Below, in pieces: positions 45,109 to 53,574 of a DNA stretch of 64,000 nt. Under the pieces are notes generated by a model. That model ran no database searches, was not told the origin of the DNA, and was given only the letters and a program-made list of their open reading frames with translations. The first letter of the stretch is position 1, and every line of letters starts with the position of its first letter. Position numbers and translations under genes: made by a program. The stretch comes from an uncultured Clostridia bacterium (lineage in GTDB: Bacteria; Bacillota; Clostridia; Oscillospirales; Acutalibacteraceae), in NCBI GenBank assembly GCA_947631705.1, contig CANRMJ010000002.1:1-64000 (forward strand), written 5' to 3'.

Positions 45109-45409
45109 CGGAAAACTCCATACTCATAATAAAGCCCTGAACAACAGCCCCTTGAGGAGAGAGGGAATTTATGTGCAGATCTTCGCCGTGAAAAGTAACC
45201 GAGCGCTTGCCGGTGTTAAGCCTTATTTTTTCCGAGGAATATTCCTCTATTGCTTTCAAACCGTCCACAACGCACTCAAAATTTCCCGTTATTTCCAAAT
45301 GAGGTTCGCCCGTGTAGTATTCAAGCGGAAAATCAGTAAGCAACTGAGAATTAAACCTATTTTGTTCGACTCCCCGTTGCTTAAGCTCCTTTATAGAAAA
45401 TTTTTTCAT
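45098..45409 (-). CDS. yqfC: Sporulation protein YqfC
   Basis: 103 residues. The YqfC family core lies at about 22-100 (LTDFPLEYYTGEPHLEITGN, YSSEKIRLNTGKRSVTFHGEDL, INSLSPQGAVVQGFIMSMEF). The N-terminal 20 residues are unusual: residues 9-20 (LKQRGVEQNRFN) are encoded by repeat family 1 copy B. ATG 45409 has GGTGA 5 bases upstream and is kept. A downstream TTG at the LLTDFP position is a less likely start, lacking a ribosome site. Companion of yqfD in spore formers. Confidence 0.88.
   Translation of the reverse strand: MKKFSIKELKQRGVEQNRFNSQLLTDFPLEYYTGEPHLEITGNFECVVDGLKAIEEYSSEKIRLNTGKRSVTFHGEDLHINSLSPQGAVVQGFIMSMEFSDAD
45351..45385 (-). repeat. Dispersed repeat family 1, copy B, inside yqfC
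   Basis: The reverse complement of these 35 bases is identical to 20027-20061. It is in frame within yqfC and encodes residues 9-20. Confidence 0.85.
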
Positions 45410-45454
45410 AAAATCACCAATAATTTATATGTATAAAATTTGGGTGAATATGAG

Positions 45455-45484
45455 AAAAGGAGCTGTTTTTTTACAGCCCCTTTT
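45455..45484 (-). terminator. Terminator of the 57-residue protein gene
   Basis: Minus strand: a 12-base-pair stem (45484-45473 with 45466-45455, one G-U pair) separated by short A-rich loop and ending in TTTT. Confidence 0.75.
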
Positions 45485-45512
45485 TGTAATTCGCGGAAAA
45501 TCCGCTTTCGGT

Positions 45513-45686
45513 TTACATAACGGAAGCAACCGTGTCCACAAAATCGGAAACCTTGTTAACTGCCTTCTGCATTGTTTTTTTTGCGCTTTTGTTTTCTCCC
45601 ATAGACGCGCCCGCCGCCGCCATAACAGAGCCGACAGCCATGGCAACGCCGAGTCCTTTCATAATATTTACCGTTTTCTTTTTCAT
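45513..45686 (-). CDS. Small hypothetical protein (57 residues)
   Basis: A 57-residue reading frame with strong signals: GGAGGAATTATT directly before ATG 45686 and a terminator 28 bases after the stop. It starts MKKKTVNIMKGLGVAMAVGS, has a hydrophobic Gly/Ala/Met stretch (about 11-27, possible small membrane or glycine-zipper segment), then a basic amphipathic part (SAKKTMQKAVNKVSDFVDTV). It resembles small YtxH-like or holin-like peptides only in composition; no family is recognised. Upstream, 45700-45900 is AT-rich without a gene. Confidence 0.75.
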   Translation of the reverse strand: MKKKTVNIMKGLGVAMAVGSVMAAAGASMGENKSAKKTMQKAVNKVSDFVDTVASVM

Positions 45687-45902
45687 AATAATTCCTCCGA
45701 AAATTAATTGCGCGGTGTTCCGCGTAGTTATATTGTTTGCATAAAACGGAGAAATAAAGTGTATAAAAATATGTTATTCAGCAAAATATTTAGAAAAAAA
45801 CATTTATTAAAAGAATTATTTGTGAAAAAACAAAAAATATTCCGATTTTTTGTCGGAATATTTTGGAATTTTTGCAGTATTCGATTTTTTCATTGTTTAA
45901 GC

Positions 45903-45939
45903 AACGGAGAGCCGAACCTGTTTTGCTCGGCTCCCCGTT
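45903..45939 (-). terminator. Terminator-like hairpin after the glycosyltransferase operon, repeat family 1 copy C
   Basis: AACGGAGAGCCGA (45903-45915) pairs with TCGGCTCCCCGTT (45927-45939), one G-U pair on the minus strand. It lies 14 bases after the last glycosyltransferase stop. No T tract follows, so efficiency is uncertain. Confidence 0.65.
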
Positions 45940-45953
45940 CTTAGTGAAAGCGC

Positions 45954-46910
45954 TTATCTGCAAAGATTTTTGTATTGCTCAAATTCTTTTTTGTTGTAAA
46001 AATACGATTTGTCTTTTCCGGCAACTCCCAGCTCTGCCCACCATTCTTCTTTAAGAATGTTTAATAGCTTTGTGTAGGTTGGTTCGGCAATCGTGTTAAG
46101 ATTCCAAAGGCTGAAATGAAGAGCGTAGTTTATATAATCCTTTTCAAGCTCCTTGTAAATTCCCTCGCTTATAAGGCGCTCGCGCAGAGCAAGAAGCGCC
46201 TTGTAAAAGCAATCCCACGATTTTTCCCTTGTGTTAGAGAGCGAATCTTTGTTGTTTCTGCGTTGGTGGGCAAGAATTTTGCCCTTTTCAACGTATGCGA
46301 TTTTTTCAGCCGTTGCAACTGCTGAGAAAACAAAAAGCATATCGTTGCTCGTGCGCTGCTCCTGAAAGCGCAGACCTTTTTTGATAACAAATTCTCTGTT
46401 GTATAGCTTGTCCCACGCCCAGCCCACGAAAACCTTAAAAACGTTGTCTGTCATCGCGCGCCTGTTAAACGGCTGATATGGAGGCAGCTCGCTGTATCTT
46501 AAAGTCCAGCCGACACTTTTGAACTCTTTTGTATCCTCGTGATATTGGTCAGACTGAAAAACAACGAAATCGGCACTGTATTTTTCCGCGCAGTTATATG
46601 ATTCCTCAAGCATTTTTTCATCAAAAAAATCATCGGAATCAAGGAAAGAAAGATATTTTCCGCGCGCCCTGTCCAGCCCCGCGTTCCTCGCGGCGCCCGC
46701 CCCTCCGTTTTGACGGCTAACAGCCGTGAAACGCGGGTCTTTTTCAGAAAATTCGCTTATTATATCAAACGAGGAATCCGTTGAGCCGTCGTCTACGCAG
46801 ATAACCTCAATTTCCTTTAATGTTTGGCTCGCAACGCTCTCAAGGCAGCGGCGCAGATATTTTTCAACGTTGTAAACGGGAATTATAACCGAAACTTTGA
46901 TATCACTCAT
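45954..46910 (-). CDS. Family 2 glycosyltransferase
   Basis: 318 residues, GT-A fold. VSVIIPVYNVEKYLRRCLES at the start, EVICVDDGSTDSS and the metal-binding region FLDSDDFFDEKM (DxD) are typical. No membrane helix. Sugar donor unknown. It overlaps the upstream glycosyltransferase by 8 bases and ends the polysaccharide operon. Confidence 0.9.
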   Translation of the reverse strand: MSDIKVSVIIPVYNVEKYLRRCLESVASQTLKEIEVICVDDGSTDSSFDIISEFSEKDPRFTAVSRQNGGAGAARNAGLDRARGKYLSFLDSDDFFDEKMLEESYNCAEKYSADFVVFQSDQYHEDTKEFKSVGWTLRYSELPPYQPFNRRAMTDNVFKVFVGWAWDKLYNREFVIKKGLRFQEQRTSNDMLFVFSAVATAEKIAYVEKGKILAHQRRNNKDSLSNTREKSWDCFYKALLALRERLISEGIYKELEKDYINYALHFSLWNLNTIAEPTYTKLLNILKEEWWAELGVAGKDKSYFYNKKEFEQYKNLCR

Positions 46911-48072
46911 CTTTTTTGTAGCCCCTTCGCATTTTGTTTATTTTTCTGTAAATTTTTTTAGCAAAGTTTTTAACGCGAATCGGGATATACATTATGGCTC
47001 TGCCCAGTCTGTATGATTTAGAGCGTTTTATTTTGTCAAGCTCTGTTTTTACCTGCTTAAAATTGTTGTTAAGGCTCGTGCTGCCGGCGTTCATCGGCAG
47101 CGCTTTTATTTTGTAGTAAACCGCCGTTTGGTTTATCAAAAGATTAATGTTGTCTCTTTCGCCCGGCGTGAAAAGGTTTTCGTCCATTTCGCCGAGGTCG
47201 CGGGCGCGTTTCATCTCTTTCGCGAAACGCTCCACATATTCTTTTTTGCAGTCGTTCGCTATTCTGCGCAGGGTGGTCAGCGAATTGTGAAAGCGCTTTA
47301 AGGTGTAATAGCCCTTAAAACGTTCCCATGTTTCGGGGTGCTGCATAAGAACATCGCGTATATGGTCGTATTCAACGTTTATGCAATAGATTTTCTGCGG
47401 GTCGCGAACCGAGGAATTGGGATTATCTCTCCTGTTCATATAATAGGGCTTATCAATAATCATGGCGCGCTCGGCAAACGCAAAGGTTTGAAACCAAAAG
47501 CCGTTGTCCTGAAAAGAGGCGCCCGGTGTTTCATTGTGGCGTATACCGTATTTGTTCAGAAATTCGCGCCTGTAAATTCCGCTCCAGGTGTTCATTATCC
47601 AGCGTATCGCGTCGGGGGTGCGGCTCGGGTTAAAAACAGTGTTGTAATCCTCCGCTTTTTTTGAAAGGTGGTTGTATGTTAAAAACATATCTCCGTTTGA
47701 CGCGCGTTCAAAGCGGTAAAAATCGGCTTTCACAAAATCAAGGTCGTTTTTCTTCGCCGCGTCATAGAGATTGCCGAACATATTAACGGGCACGAAATCA
47801 TCGGGCTCAACAATGCCTATATATTCGCCCGCAGCCATATCAAGCCCTATATTCATTCCTATTCCGTAGCCGCCGTTTTCCTTGTCCACAAGCTTGATGC
47901 GCCCGTCTTTTTCGGCATAGCTTTTCAAAATGGAAAGCGAATTGTCGGTGCTGCCGTCGTTTATGCAGATTATCTCGATATCCTCCAGGGTTTGGTGAGT
48001 GATGCTCTCCATGCACTCAACAAGATACGGCTCAACGTTATAAGCCGGCACGATTATAGAAACCTTTGCCAT
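46903..48072 (-). CDS. Family 2 glycosyltransferase
   Basis: 389 residues. VSIIVPAYNVEPYLVECMES, IICINDGSTDNS and GIVEPDDFVP (DxD-like) form the GT-A catalytic domain in the first 120 residues. The C-terminal part is long and ends with a basic tail (RAIMYIPIRVKNFAKKIYRK, RRGYKKDE) that could contact the membrane. GGAGAA precedes the ATG. Donor and acceptor unknown. Confidence 0.9.
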   Translation of the reverse strand: MAKVSIIVPAYNVEPYLVECMESITHQTLEDIEIICINDGSTDNSLSILKSYAEKDGRIKLVDKENGGYGIGMNIGLDMAAGEYIGIVEPDDFVPVNMFGNLYDAAKKNDLDFVKADFYRFERASNGDMFLTYNHLSKKAEDYNTVFNPSRTPDAIRWIMNTWSGIYRREFLNKYGIRHNETPGASFQDNGFWFQTFAFAERAMIIDKPYYMNRRDNPNSSVRDPQKIYCINVEYDHIRDVLMQHPETWERFKGYYTLKRFHNSLTTLRRIANDCKKEYVERFAKEMKRARDLGEMDENLFTPGERDNINLLINQTAVYYKIKALPMNAGSTSLNNNFKQVKTELDKIKRSKSYRLGRAIMYIPIRVKNFAKKIYRKINKMRRGYKKDE

Positions 48073-48097
48073 AATGTGTTCTCCTTAAATATTCTCC

Positions 48098-49204
48098 TTA
48101 AAACTCTTCACGAACCGTTTCAAGCGCGGCGGCAATCACCTTGTCCATATCGTAATACTGATATCTGCCGAGCCTGCCGCCGAATATAACGCCGCCCTCT
48201 TTGTCGGCAAGCGCCTTGTATTTTAAATAAAGAGCGTTGTTTTCATCGTTGTTTATCGGGTAATACGGCTCTATTCCCACGCTCCATTCGGAGGAGTATT
48301 CCCTTGAAATAACGGTGCCCTTCTGTGTGCCGAATTCAAAATGCTTGTGCTCGATAATTCTTGTGTAGGGCACCTCGCGGTCTGTGTAGTTCACAACGGC
48401 ACAGCCCTGATAGTTGTCTGTATCGGGCAGAAATTCCGTTTCAAAGCGAACGGTTCTGTATTGCAGCGCGCCGTAGCAATAGCCGAAATATTCGTCTATG
48501 TTTCCCGTGTAAACGATTTTCATTCCCGAAATATCGTTTTCCTTTTTGAAATCCTCAAATGCGGTTTCAAGCAAAACGTCGGTGCCGCTCAGCATTTTCT
48601 CTATTATTTTTGTGTATCCGCCGATTGGGATACCCTGATATCTGTCGTTAAAATAATTGTTGTCATAGGTGTATCTCACCGGCAAACGCCTTATAATAAA
48701 GGCGGGCAGCTCGGCGCAGCTTCTGCCCCACTGCTTTTCCGTGTAGCCCTTAACAAGCTTTTCGTAAACGTCGCGCCCAACAAGCGAAAGAGCCTGTTCT
48801 TCAAGGTTTTGCGGATTTTCGATGTTGTATTGAGCCTTTTGCTTTTCAATGATTTCCCTTGCCTCGCTCGGCGTTTTGATCCCCCACATTTTTGAAAAGG
48901 TGTTCATATTAAAGGGAAGATTGTAAAGCTCGTCCTTGTAAACAGCAACGGGAGAATTTATATAGTTGTTGAAATCGGCAAACTGATTAATATAATTCCA
49001 TATCTCCCTGTTGCTTGTGTGAAAGATATGAGCGCCGTATTTGTGAACATTAATTCCGTTTATATTTTCACAATATATATTTCCGCCTATGTGGTTTCTT
49101 TTTTCAATCACAAGGCAGCGCTTGCCGCGCTTTTTTGCCTCAAATGCGAAAACCGAGCCGAAAAGCCCGCTGCCAACTATTAAATAATCGTATTTTCCGT
49201 TCAT
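48098..49204 (-). CDS. glf: UDP-galactopyranose mutase
   Basis: 368 residues. Glf is a flavoenzyme converting UDP-galactopyranose to UDP-galactofuranose. FAD motif YLIVGSGLFGSVFAFEAKKRG at the N-terminus, HIGGNIYCENINGINVHKYG, HIFHTSNREIWNYIN, YTEKQWG and GRLGRYQYYDMDKVI are diagnostic. Its presence predicts galactofuranose in the surface polymer made by the neighbouring glycosyltransferases. Confidence 0.96.
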   Translation of the reverse strand: MNGKYDYLIVGSGLFGSVFAFEAKKRGKRCLVIEKRNHIGGNIYCENINGINVHKYGAHIFHTSNREIWNYINQFADFNNYINSPVAVYKDELYNLPFNMNTFSKMWGIKTPSEAREIIEKQKAQYNIENPQNLEEQALSLVGRDVYEKLVKGYTEKQWGRSCAELPAFIIRRLPVRYTYDNNYFNDRYQGIPIGGYTKIIEKMLSGTDVLLETAFEDFKKENDISGMKIVYTGNIDEYFGYCYGALQYRTVRFETEFLPDTDNYQGCAVVNYTDREVPYTRIIEHKHFEFGTQKGTVISREYSSEWSVGIEPYYPINNDENNALYLKYKALADKEGGVIFGGRLGRYQYYDMDKVIAAALETVREEF

Positions 49205-49216
49205 ATTTTTCCTCTC

Positions 49217-50347
49217 TTATCTGAAATGAAGTATGCGTTTTCCTATGTCAAACAGCCTGCTGTTTGCCGGCAGCAGCAGGCTTAACCTGCGCGCAATGCG
49301 AACCAATGGCTTTTTTTCGGCGTTTGATTTGTAAAAAAGCCTTTCGCGGTTTTCTTTTCTGTATTTAAACATCAGAAATTCGGCGAGCGTGTGCTCCGAA
49401 ATGAATTTTATATCCTCAAAATCGCTTTTAAAATAGCAGTAATCGGCGCTTAGGTGGGCGGCGATATCAAAATGCTTAAAGCACTCGTTTTTAACGTTTT
49501 CATAGGCCGCGCGCATTGATTCGTCGTTTTCCTGAATCATAACGCTGCGGATAAGTCCGTTGTAAAGGCGGCTGTAAAAGCTCTGCAAAGCCTTTGCGGA
49601 TATGCCGTTTTCGGTGATTTCGTCATATATAGCGGCATATGCCTTGTAGGTGCATAAAGGATCTGCCGCCGCCTTTCCCGTTATGCTTTCGCTGTTGTTT
49701 ACGCGGTAATGGATAAGAGGCAAAGCGGTATATGTTATTCTCTTAGCGTAATACATACAAATCATAGAAAAATATGTGTCGTTTGAATTTTGCAGATTTT
49801 GAAATTCAATGTTGTTTTCCCTTATGAAATCCGCTCTGATTATCTTGTTCCACGGCGCGCGGGCGGCAATGTTAAAAATATATTCGGGGTGGGTTTCAAT
49901 CGAAAACACGCTCTCTTTTGGCAAAAAGCGCTTTTTTAATATCGTTTCGTCTATCGTTTGCCTGTCGGAGCCGTCCTCAAACGTGTATGCCGCGCAAAGG
50001 CATAGCTCCGCGTTTTCCTTTTCGCATTTGTTAAGCATAATTTCAAGCGCGTTCGGTTCAAAATAATCGTCCGAATCCCAAAAAGCAAGATATTTTCCCG
50101 CTGCCGCCTTGATTCCGTTGTTGCGCGCGGCTCCCGCAAAAAGATTTTTCTGAAAAATTATTTTCACGCGGCTGTCTTTTTCGGCAAAATCCTTTAAAAT
50201 TTTCGGGGAATTATCGGCGGAGCCGTCGTCAACGCAAATTATCTCTATATTTTTAATTGTTTGATTAATAACGCTGTTTAAACATTGCTCAAGATATTTT
50301 TCGGCGTTGTAAACAGGGATTATAACCGAAACCACGGGGCTTTTCAT
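49217..50347 (-). CDS. Family 2 glycosyltransferase
   Basis: 376 residues. VSVIIPVYNAEKYLEQCLNS, EIICVDDGSADNS and AFWDSDDYFEPN (DxD) mark a GT-A catalytic domain; the rest is helical with a basic C-terminus (RIARRLSLLLPANSRLF). First gene of the minus-strand operon with glf and two further glycosyltransferases; AAGGAGCGAAAAA precedes the ATG. Confidence 0.9.
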   Translation of the reverse strand: MKSPVVSVIIPVYNAEKYLEQCLNSVINQTIKNIEIICVDDGSADNSPKILKDFAEKDSRVKIIFQKNLFAGAARNNGIKAAAGKYLAFWDSDDYFEPNALEIMLNKCEKENAELCLCAAYTFEDGSDRQTIDETILKKRFLPKESVFSIETHPEYIFNIAARAPWNKIIRADFIRENNIEFQNLQNSNDTYFSMICMYYAKRITYTALPLIHYRVNNSESITGKAAADPLCTYKAYAAIYDEITENGISAKALQSFYSRLYNGLIRSVMIQENDESMRAAYENVKNECFKHFDIAAHLSADYCYFKSDFEDIKFISEHTLAEFLMFKYRKENRERLFYKSNAEKKPLVRIARRLSLLLPANSRLFDIGKRILHFR

Positions 50348-50391
50348 TTTTTCGCTCCTTTTTTAAGGAAAAACTTTCCGCAATTGTTATA

Positions 50392-50420
50392 ATTATATAT
50401 TATTAAATAAAGAGTGTCAA
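50392..50420 (-). promoter_or_regulatory. Promoter of the glycosyltransferase/glf operon
   Basis: Minus strand TTGACA (50420-50415), 17-base spacer, TATAAT (50397-50392): a perfect SigA consensus, 45 bases before the start. Confidence 0.8.
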
Positions 50421-50424
50421 CCGA

Positions 50425-50453
50425 TTGATATTAAATTCAATATATGTTAAAAT
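50425..50453 (+). promoter_or_regulatory. Promoter of the GHMP kinase gene
   Basis: TTGATA (50425-50430), 17-base spacer, TAAAAT (50448-50453), back to back with the divergent operon promoter. Confidence 0.6.
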
Positions 50454-50485
50454 TAGCTTAATATTTAAAAAAATGGTGAAAAGAT

Positions 50486-51658
50486 ATGGATATTTATGCC
50501 GAATTCAAAAGAAAATTCAACACTTCCGAGGAGCCGCTTTCAGTTTATTGCCCATACAGAATCGCGCCAGTAGGCGCTCATTCCGATTATCAGCACGGGC
50601 TTATATCCGGCTTTGCGATAAACCACGGCGTTGAGATTAAATTTTTGCCCACAAACGACGGGAGCGTAAAGCTTTACAGCGGAAATTTTGAGGGAGTAAC
50701 CGAGTTTTCCGTTTACGAGCTGCCGCAAAGGAGCTTTAATTGGGGCGATTTTGCGAAGGCGGCGTTTGTTTCGCTCAAAAGGCGTCACAAAATAGATAAA
50801 GGGCTTATCGGTTTTATTTACGGCGATCTGCCCGTCGGCGGGCTTTCTTCTTCGGCGGCTGTTTTAATTGCTTATATTTCGGCAATTTCAAAAATCAATA
50901 ATATTATTCTCACAAAAGCGGACGTTATAGATTTTGCTCTTTATGCCGAGCACGATTATCTTGAAATGAATGTCGGCAAAATGGATCAGAGCTGTGAGGT
51001 CTATTCAAAAAAGGACTGCCTTTTGTTTCTTGACACGCTTGATGATTCCTACAGGCTGATACCGACAAGCGAAAATATGCCGCCGTATGAATTCGCTGTT
51101 ATTTTTTCGGGAAAAGAAAGAAAACTCGCGAACACGGCTTTCAATTCAAGGGTTGATGAGGCGAAAGCGGCGGCGTTTGCCCTGAGGGCGTTTGCCGATA
51201 TTTCCTACGGAAGTTTTAAGGATTCCTATATGCGCGATGTGCCGCGAAGTGTTTTTGATGAATACAAGGATAAAATTCCCGCCGCGTGGCGCAGACGCGC
51301 GGAGCATTTTTACGGCGAGTTTGAAAGAGTGCAGCGCGGCGCGAAAGCGTGGGAAAACGGCAATATCGCCGAGTTCGGAAAGATTATGTTTGAATCCGGC
51401 CACAGCTCGATTTATAATTGGGAAACGGGTTCACCCGAGCTGAAAACGCTCTATGAAATTATGCTTAAATGCGACGGGGTTTACGGCGGGCGTTTCAGCG
51501 GCGCCGGATTTAACGGCTCGTCTGTCGCGCTTATAAATCCCGATAAAAGGGAAGAGGTTTCGGCGTTTCTGCGCGAAGAATATTTAAAGGTGTATCCGCA
51601 GTATGAAAACGATTTTTCGATTCATTTCTGCCGCACGGCAGACGGCGTTCAGCTGTAA
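50486..51658 (+). CDS. GHMP sugar kinase, galacturonokinase-like
   Basis: 390 residues. GHMP-family sugar-1-kinase: the motif 1 region is YCPYRIAPVGAHSDYQHG, the phosphate loop PVGGLSSSAAV, and the C-terminal motif GGRFSGAGFNGSSVALI. The motif 1 wording, with PYR..P.GAH.D in place of GalK's GEHTDY, resembles plant galacturonate kinase as I recall it rather than true galactokinase. A product such as galacturonate-1-phosphate would feed nucleotide-sugar synthesis. Substrate is inference; L-arabinose or galactose remain possible. Monocistronic, convergent with tarJ. Confidence 0.8.
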   Translation: MDIYAEFKRKFNTSEEPLSVYCPYRIAPVGAHSDYQHGLISGFAINHGVEIKFLPTNDGSVKLYSGNFEGVTEFSVYELPQRSFNWGDFAKAAFVSLKRRHKIDKGLIGFIYGDLPVGGLSSSAAVLIAYISAISKINNIILTKADVIDFALYAEHDYLEMNVGKMDQSCEVYSKKDCLLFLDTLDDSYRLIPTSENMPPYEFAVIFSGKERKLANTAFNSRVDEAKAAAFALRAFADISYGSFKDSYMRDVPRSVFDEYKDKIPAAWRRRAEHFYGEFERVQRGAKAWENGNIAEFGKIMFESGHSSIYNWETGSPELKTLYEIMLKCDGVYGGRFSGAGFNGSSVALINPDKREEVSAFLREEYLKVYPQYENDFSIHFCRTADGVQL

Positions 51659-51679
51659 ATAAAAATTTTCTATAAAATA

Positions 51680-51713
51680 AAAACCGCTTGAACATTGAAA
51701 TTCAAGCGGTTTT
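51680..51713. terminator. Bidirectional terminator, repeat family 2
   Basis: AAAACCGCTTGAA (51680-51692) pairs with TTCAAGCGGTTTT (51701-51713). It is shared by the convergent GHMP kinase and tarJ genes. Confidence 0.85.
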
Positions 51714-51714
51714 G

Positions 51715-52740
51715 TTATATCTCCCATTTCATTATTGTTTTGCCGAATGACTTGCGCGCGTCTTTTTCAAACGCCGATTTTATGTCGGCAATTGTGCGCA
51801 CCGTGTTTACCGAGCCTATGATATTTCCCAGATAATCCGTAACCTCGGGGCTTTTTTCGTAAAAATGAACAGTATTTCTGAAATCCTCGGCGCCGCTGCG
51901 CGAAGAACCGAAAAGGCGCAAACCTTTTTCAAGTATCATTCGCGTGTTAACAAGAACGGGATACTCGGAAACGCCGAGTATGGAAACGGTGCCCTCGGGC
52001 AGGATAACGCCTATAATCTGCTCAATCGCGATCGGACTGCCGTTTCCGCCCACACATTCAAACGCGTGATCAATCCATATTTCCTTCGGTATATCGTTAA
52101 CAAGGAATGTTTTGTCCGCGAATGTGAAATCGGCAAGCTTTTCATATGAGGTTCCGAAAACGTAAATCTCGGTATCGGGAAAAGTTTTTTTAAGCAGCAG
52201 CGATGTGATATATCCAAGGTTCCCGTCGCCCCACACGCCTATTCTGCGCCGCCGCGCGTGAGCCGTTTTGTTAAAGCGTGAAACGGCGTGCATGGAAACG
52301 GAAACGATTTCCGTAAACGCCGCCACATTCATATCAATTCCTTTAGGAAGAGGCACAAGTCTTTTTGGCGAAATGCTTATATATTCCTGCAAAAACCCGT
52401 CTGCCGTTGAGCCGCAGAATTTTGATGAGCGCAGATAATTTTCGGCAATATAATCGTCTGACTCAGAGGGAATGTTGGGCACCATAACAATTTTGCTGCC
52501 GCAGGCAAAAGTGCCCGTCGGGTCGAAAACAACTTCGCCCGCGCCCTCGTGAATAAGCGCCATGGGCAGCTTTTCGGCAAGCACCTTAGCGTCTCTTGTG
52601 CCAAGATAATAGCGCATATCGGCGTTGCAAATCGAAAGATGCGTTGGGCGCACAAGAACGTTTTTTCCGAAAAGCTCTATATCCTCAAAAGCTGTTTCAA
52701 ATCGCCTCGGCGCCGCAAGGCGGAAAACGGTGTTTATCAT
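51715..52740 (-). CDS. tarJ: Ribulose-5-phosphate reductase (TarJ type)
   Basis: 341 residues, medium-chain zinc alcohol dehydrogenase fold. TarJ reduces D-ribulose 5-phosphate to D-ribitol 5-phosphate. The early part (VRPTHLSICNADMRYYLGTR) and ALIHEGAGEVV fit the TarJ/Bcs1 group, and GVWGDGNLGYITSLLLKKTFP is the NADPH-binding loop. Its ATG overlaps the tarI stop (ATGA), which supports the assignment to CDP-ribitol synthesis. Confidence 0.88.
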   Translation of the reverse strand: MINTVFRLAAPRRFETAFEDIELFGKNVLVRPTHLSICNADMRYYLGTRDAKVLAEKLPMALIHEGAGEVVFDPTGTFACGSKIVMVPNIPSESDDYIAENYLRSSKFCGSTADGFLQEYISISPKRLVPLPKGIDMNVAAFTEIVSVSMHAVSRFNKTAHARRRRIGVWGDGNLGYITSLLLKKTFPDTEIYVFGTSYEKLADFTFADKTFLVNDIPKEIWIDHAFECVGGNGSPIAIEQIIGVILPEGTVSILGVSEYPVLVNTRMILEKGLRLFGSSRSGAEDFRNTVHFYEKSPEVTDYLGNIIGSVNTVRTIADIKSAFEKDARKSFGKTIMKWEI

Positions 52741-53444
52741 TCTTCGTCCTCCAGCAGCGATTTCGCAATGCGCAGATCATACGGATAAGTGATTTTTATG
52801 TTGTGCGTTTCGCCGTCAACAAGCGCAACAGGCTCGCCTTTCATAATGAAAATTTTTGCGGCGTCCGTAAGAATGTCTTTTTCCTCGTCTGTAAGAGTTT
52901 CATAAATTTTTTTAAGCTTCAGAGCCTTGAAGGATTGCGGGGTCTGCCCCTGATACATAAGGCTTCTCTGCGGTATAGAGCTTATCTGCAAGCCGTTTTG
53001 CGATTCAACTATTGTGTCTGTTGCGGGGATAACCGTGTCGCACGCGCCGTATTTTTCGCACGCTTCGATGTTTTCGGCAATTATTCTGCCCGTAACGAAC
53101 GGGCGCACGGAATCGTGAGTAACGATAATCGTGTTTTCATCGAGCTTGCCCTCGGATTCAATATATTTTATGGAATTCATAATCGTTTCGTTTCTCGTTG
53201 AGCCGCCCTCTATAACCGAAATTCTGTCCTCTGCGGGGGCAATGTGCCGCTTTATCAGATTTTTAGTGTGCTCCACCCATTGCTGCGGGCACAAAACGAT
53301 TATTTTTTCAAGCCGCGGGCAGGCAAAGAATTTCTCTATCGTGTATATAATTATGGGCTTTTCCTTAACGGTCAGATATTGCTTTGGCTTTTCGCCGCCC
53401 ATTCGCGAGCCGTTTCCGCCCGCAAGAATTACTCCGTAAACCAT
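52737..53444 (-). CDS. tarI: Ribitol-5-phosphate cytidylyltransferase (TarI/IspD family)
   Basis: 235 residues. IspD-family nucleotidyltransferase: ILAGGNGSRMGGEKPKQYL (CTP loop), VTHDSVRPFV and TIVESQNG. Pairing with tarJ argues for CDP-ribitol rather than the isoprenoid step, though an IspD role cannot be excluded from sequence alone. CDP-ribitol feeds ribitol teichoic acids or capsules. ATG 53444 has AAAGGA 9 bases upstream; the longer reading to 53495 is not conserved. Confidence 0.87.
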   Translation of the reverse strand: MVYGVILAGGNGSRMGGEKPKQYLTVKEKPIIIYTIEKFFACPRLEKIIVLCPQQWVEHTKNLIKRHIAPAEDRISVIEGGSTRNETIMNSIKYIESEGKLDENTIIVTHDSVRPFVTGRIIAENIEACEKYGACDTVIPATDTIVESQNGLQISSIPQRSLMYQGQTPQSFKALKLKKIYETLTDEEKDILTDAAKIFIMKGEPVALVDGETHNIKITYPYDLRIAKSLLEDEE

Positions 53445-53574
53445 AAACGCTTGTCCTTTCATTAATTTATTCAATAAGGCCGCCTCGCAATTCAACGGGG
53501 CAGGAGCGGCATAAACCGCCGCGGAATTTTTTCAGTTTATATTATTGCAAAAAAAACGCCGTTTGTAAATATAT

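Noticed and set aside
43960..45129. Long open frame on the plus strand opposite yqfD
   Set aside because: Antisense shadow of a recognised gene, with low-complexity basic translation and no family match.
52737..53444. IspD of the isoprenoid pathway
   Set aside because: Possible by fold, but the overlap with a TarJ-type reductase favours ribitol-5-phosphate cytidylyltransferase; kept as an alternative in that entry.
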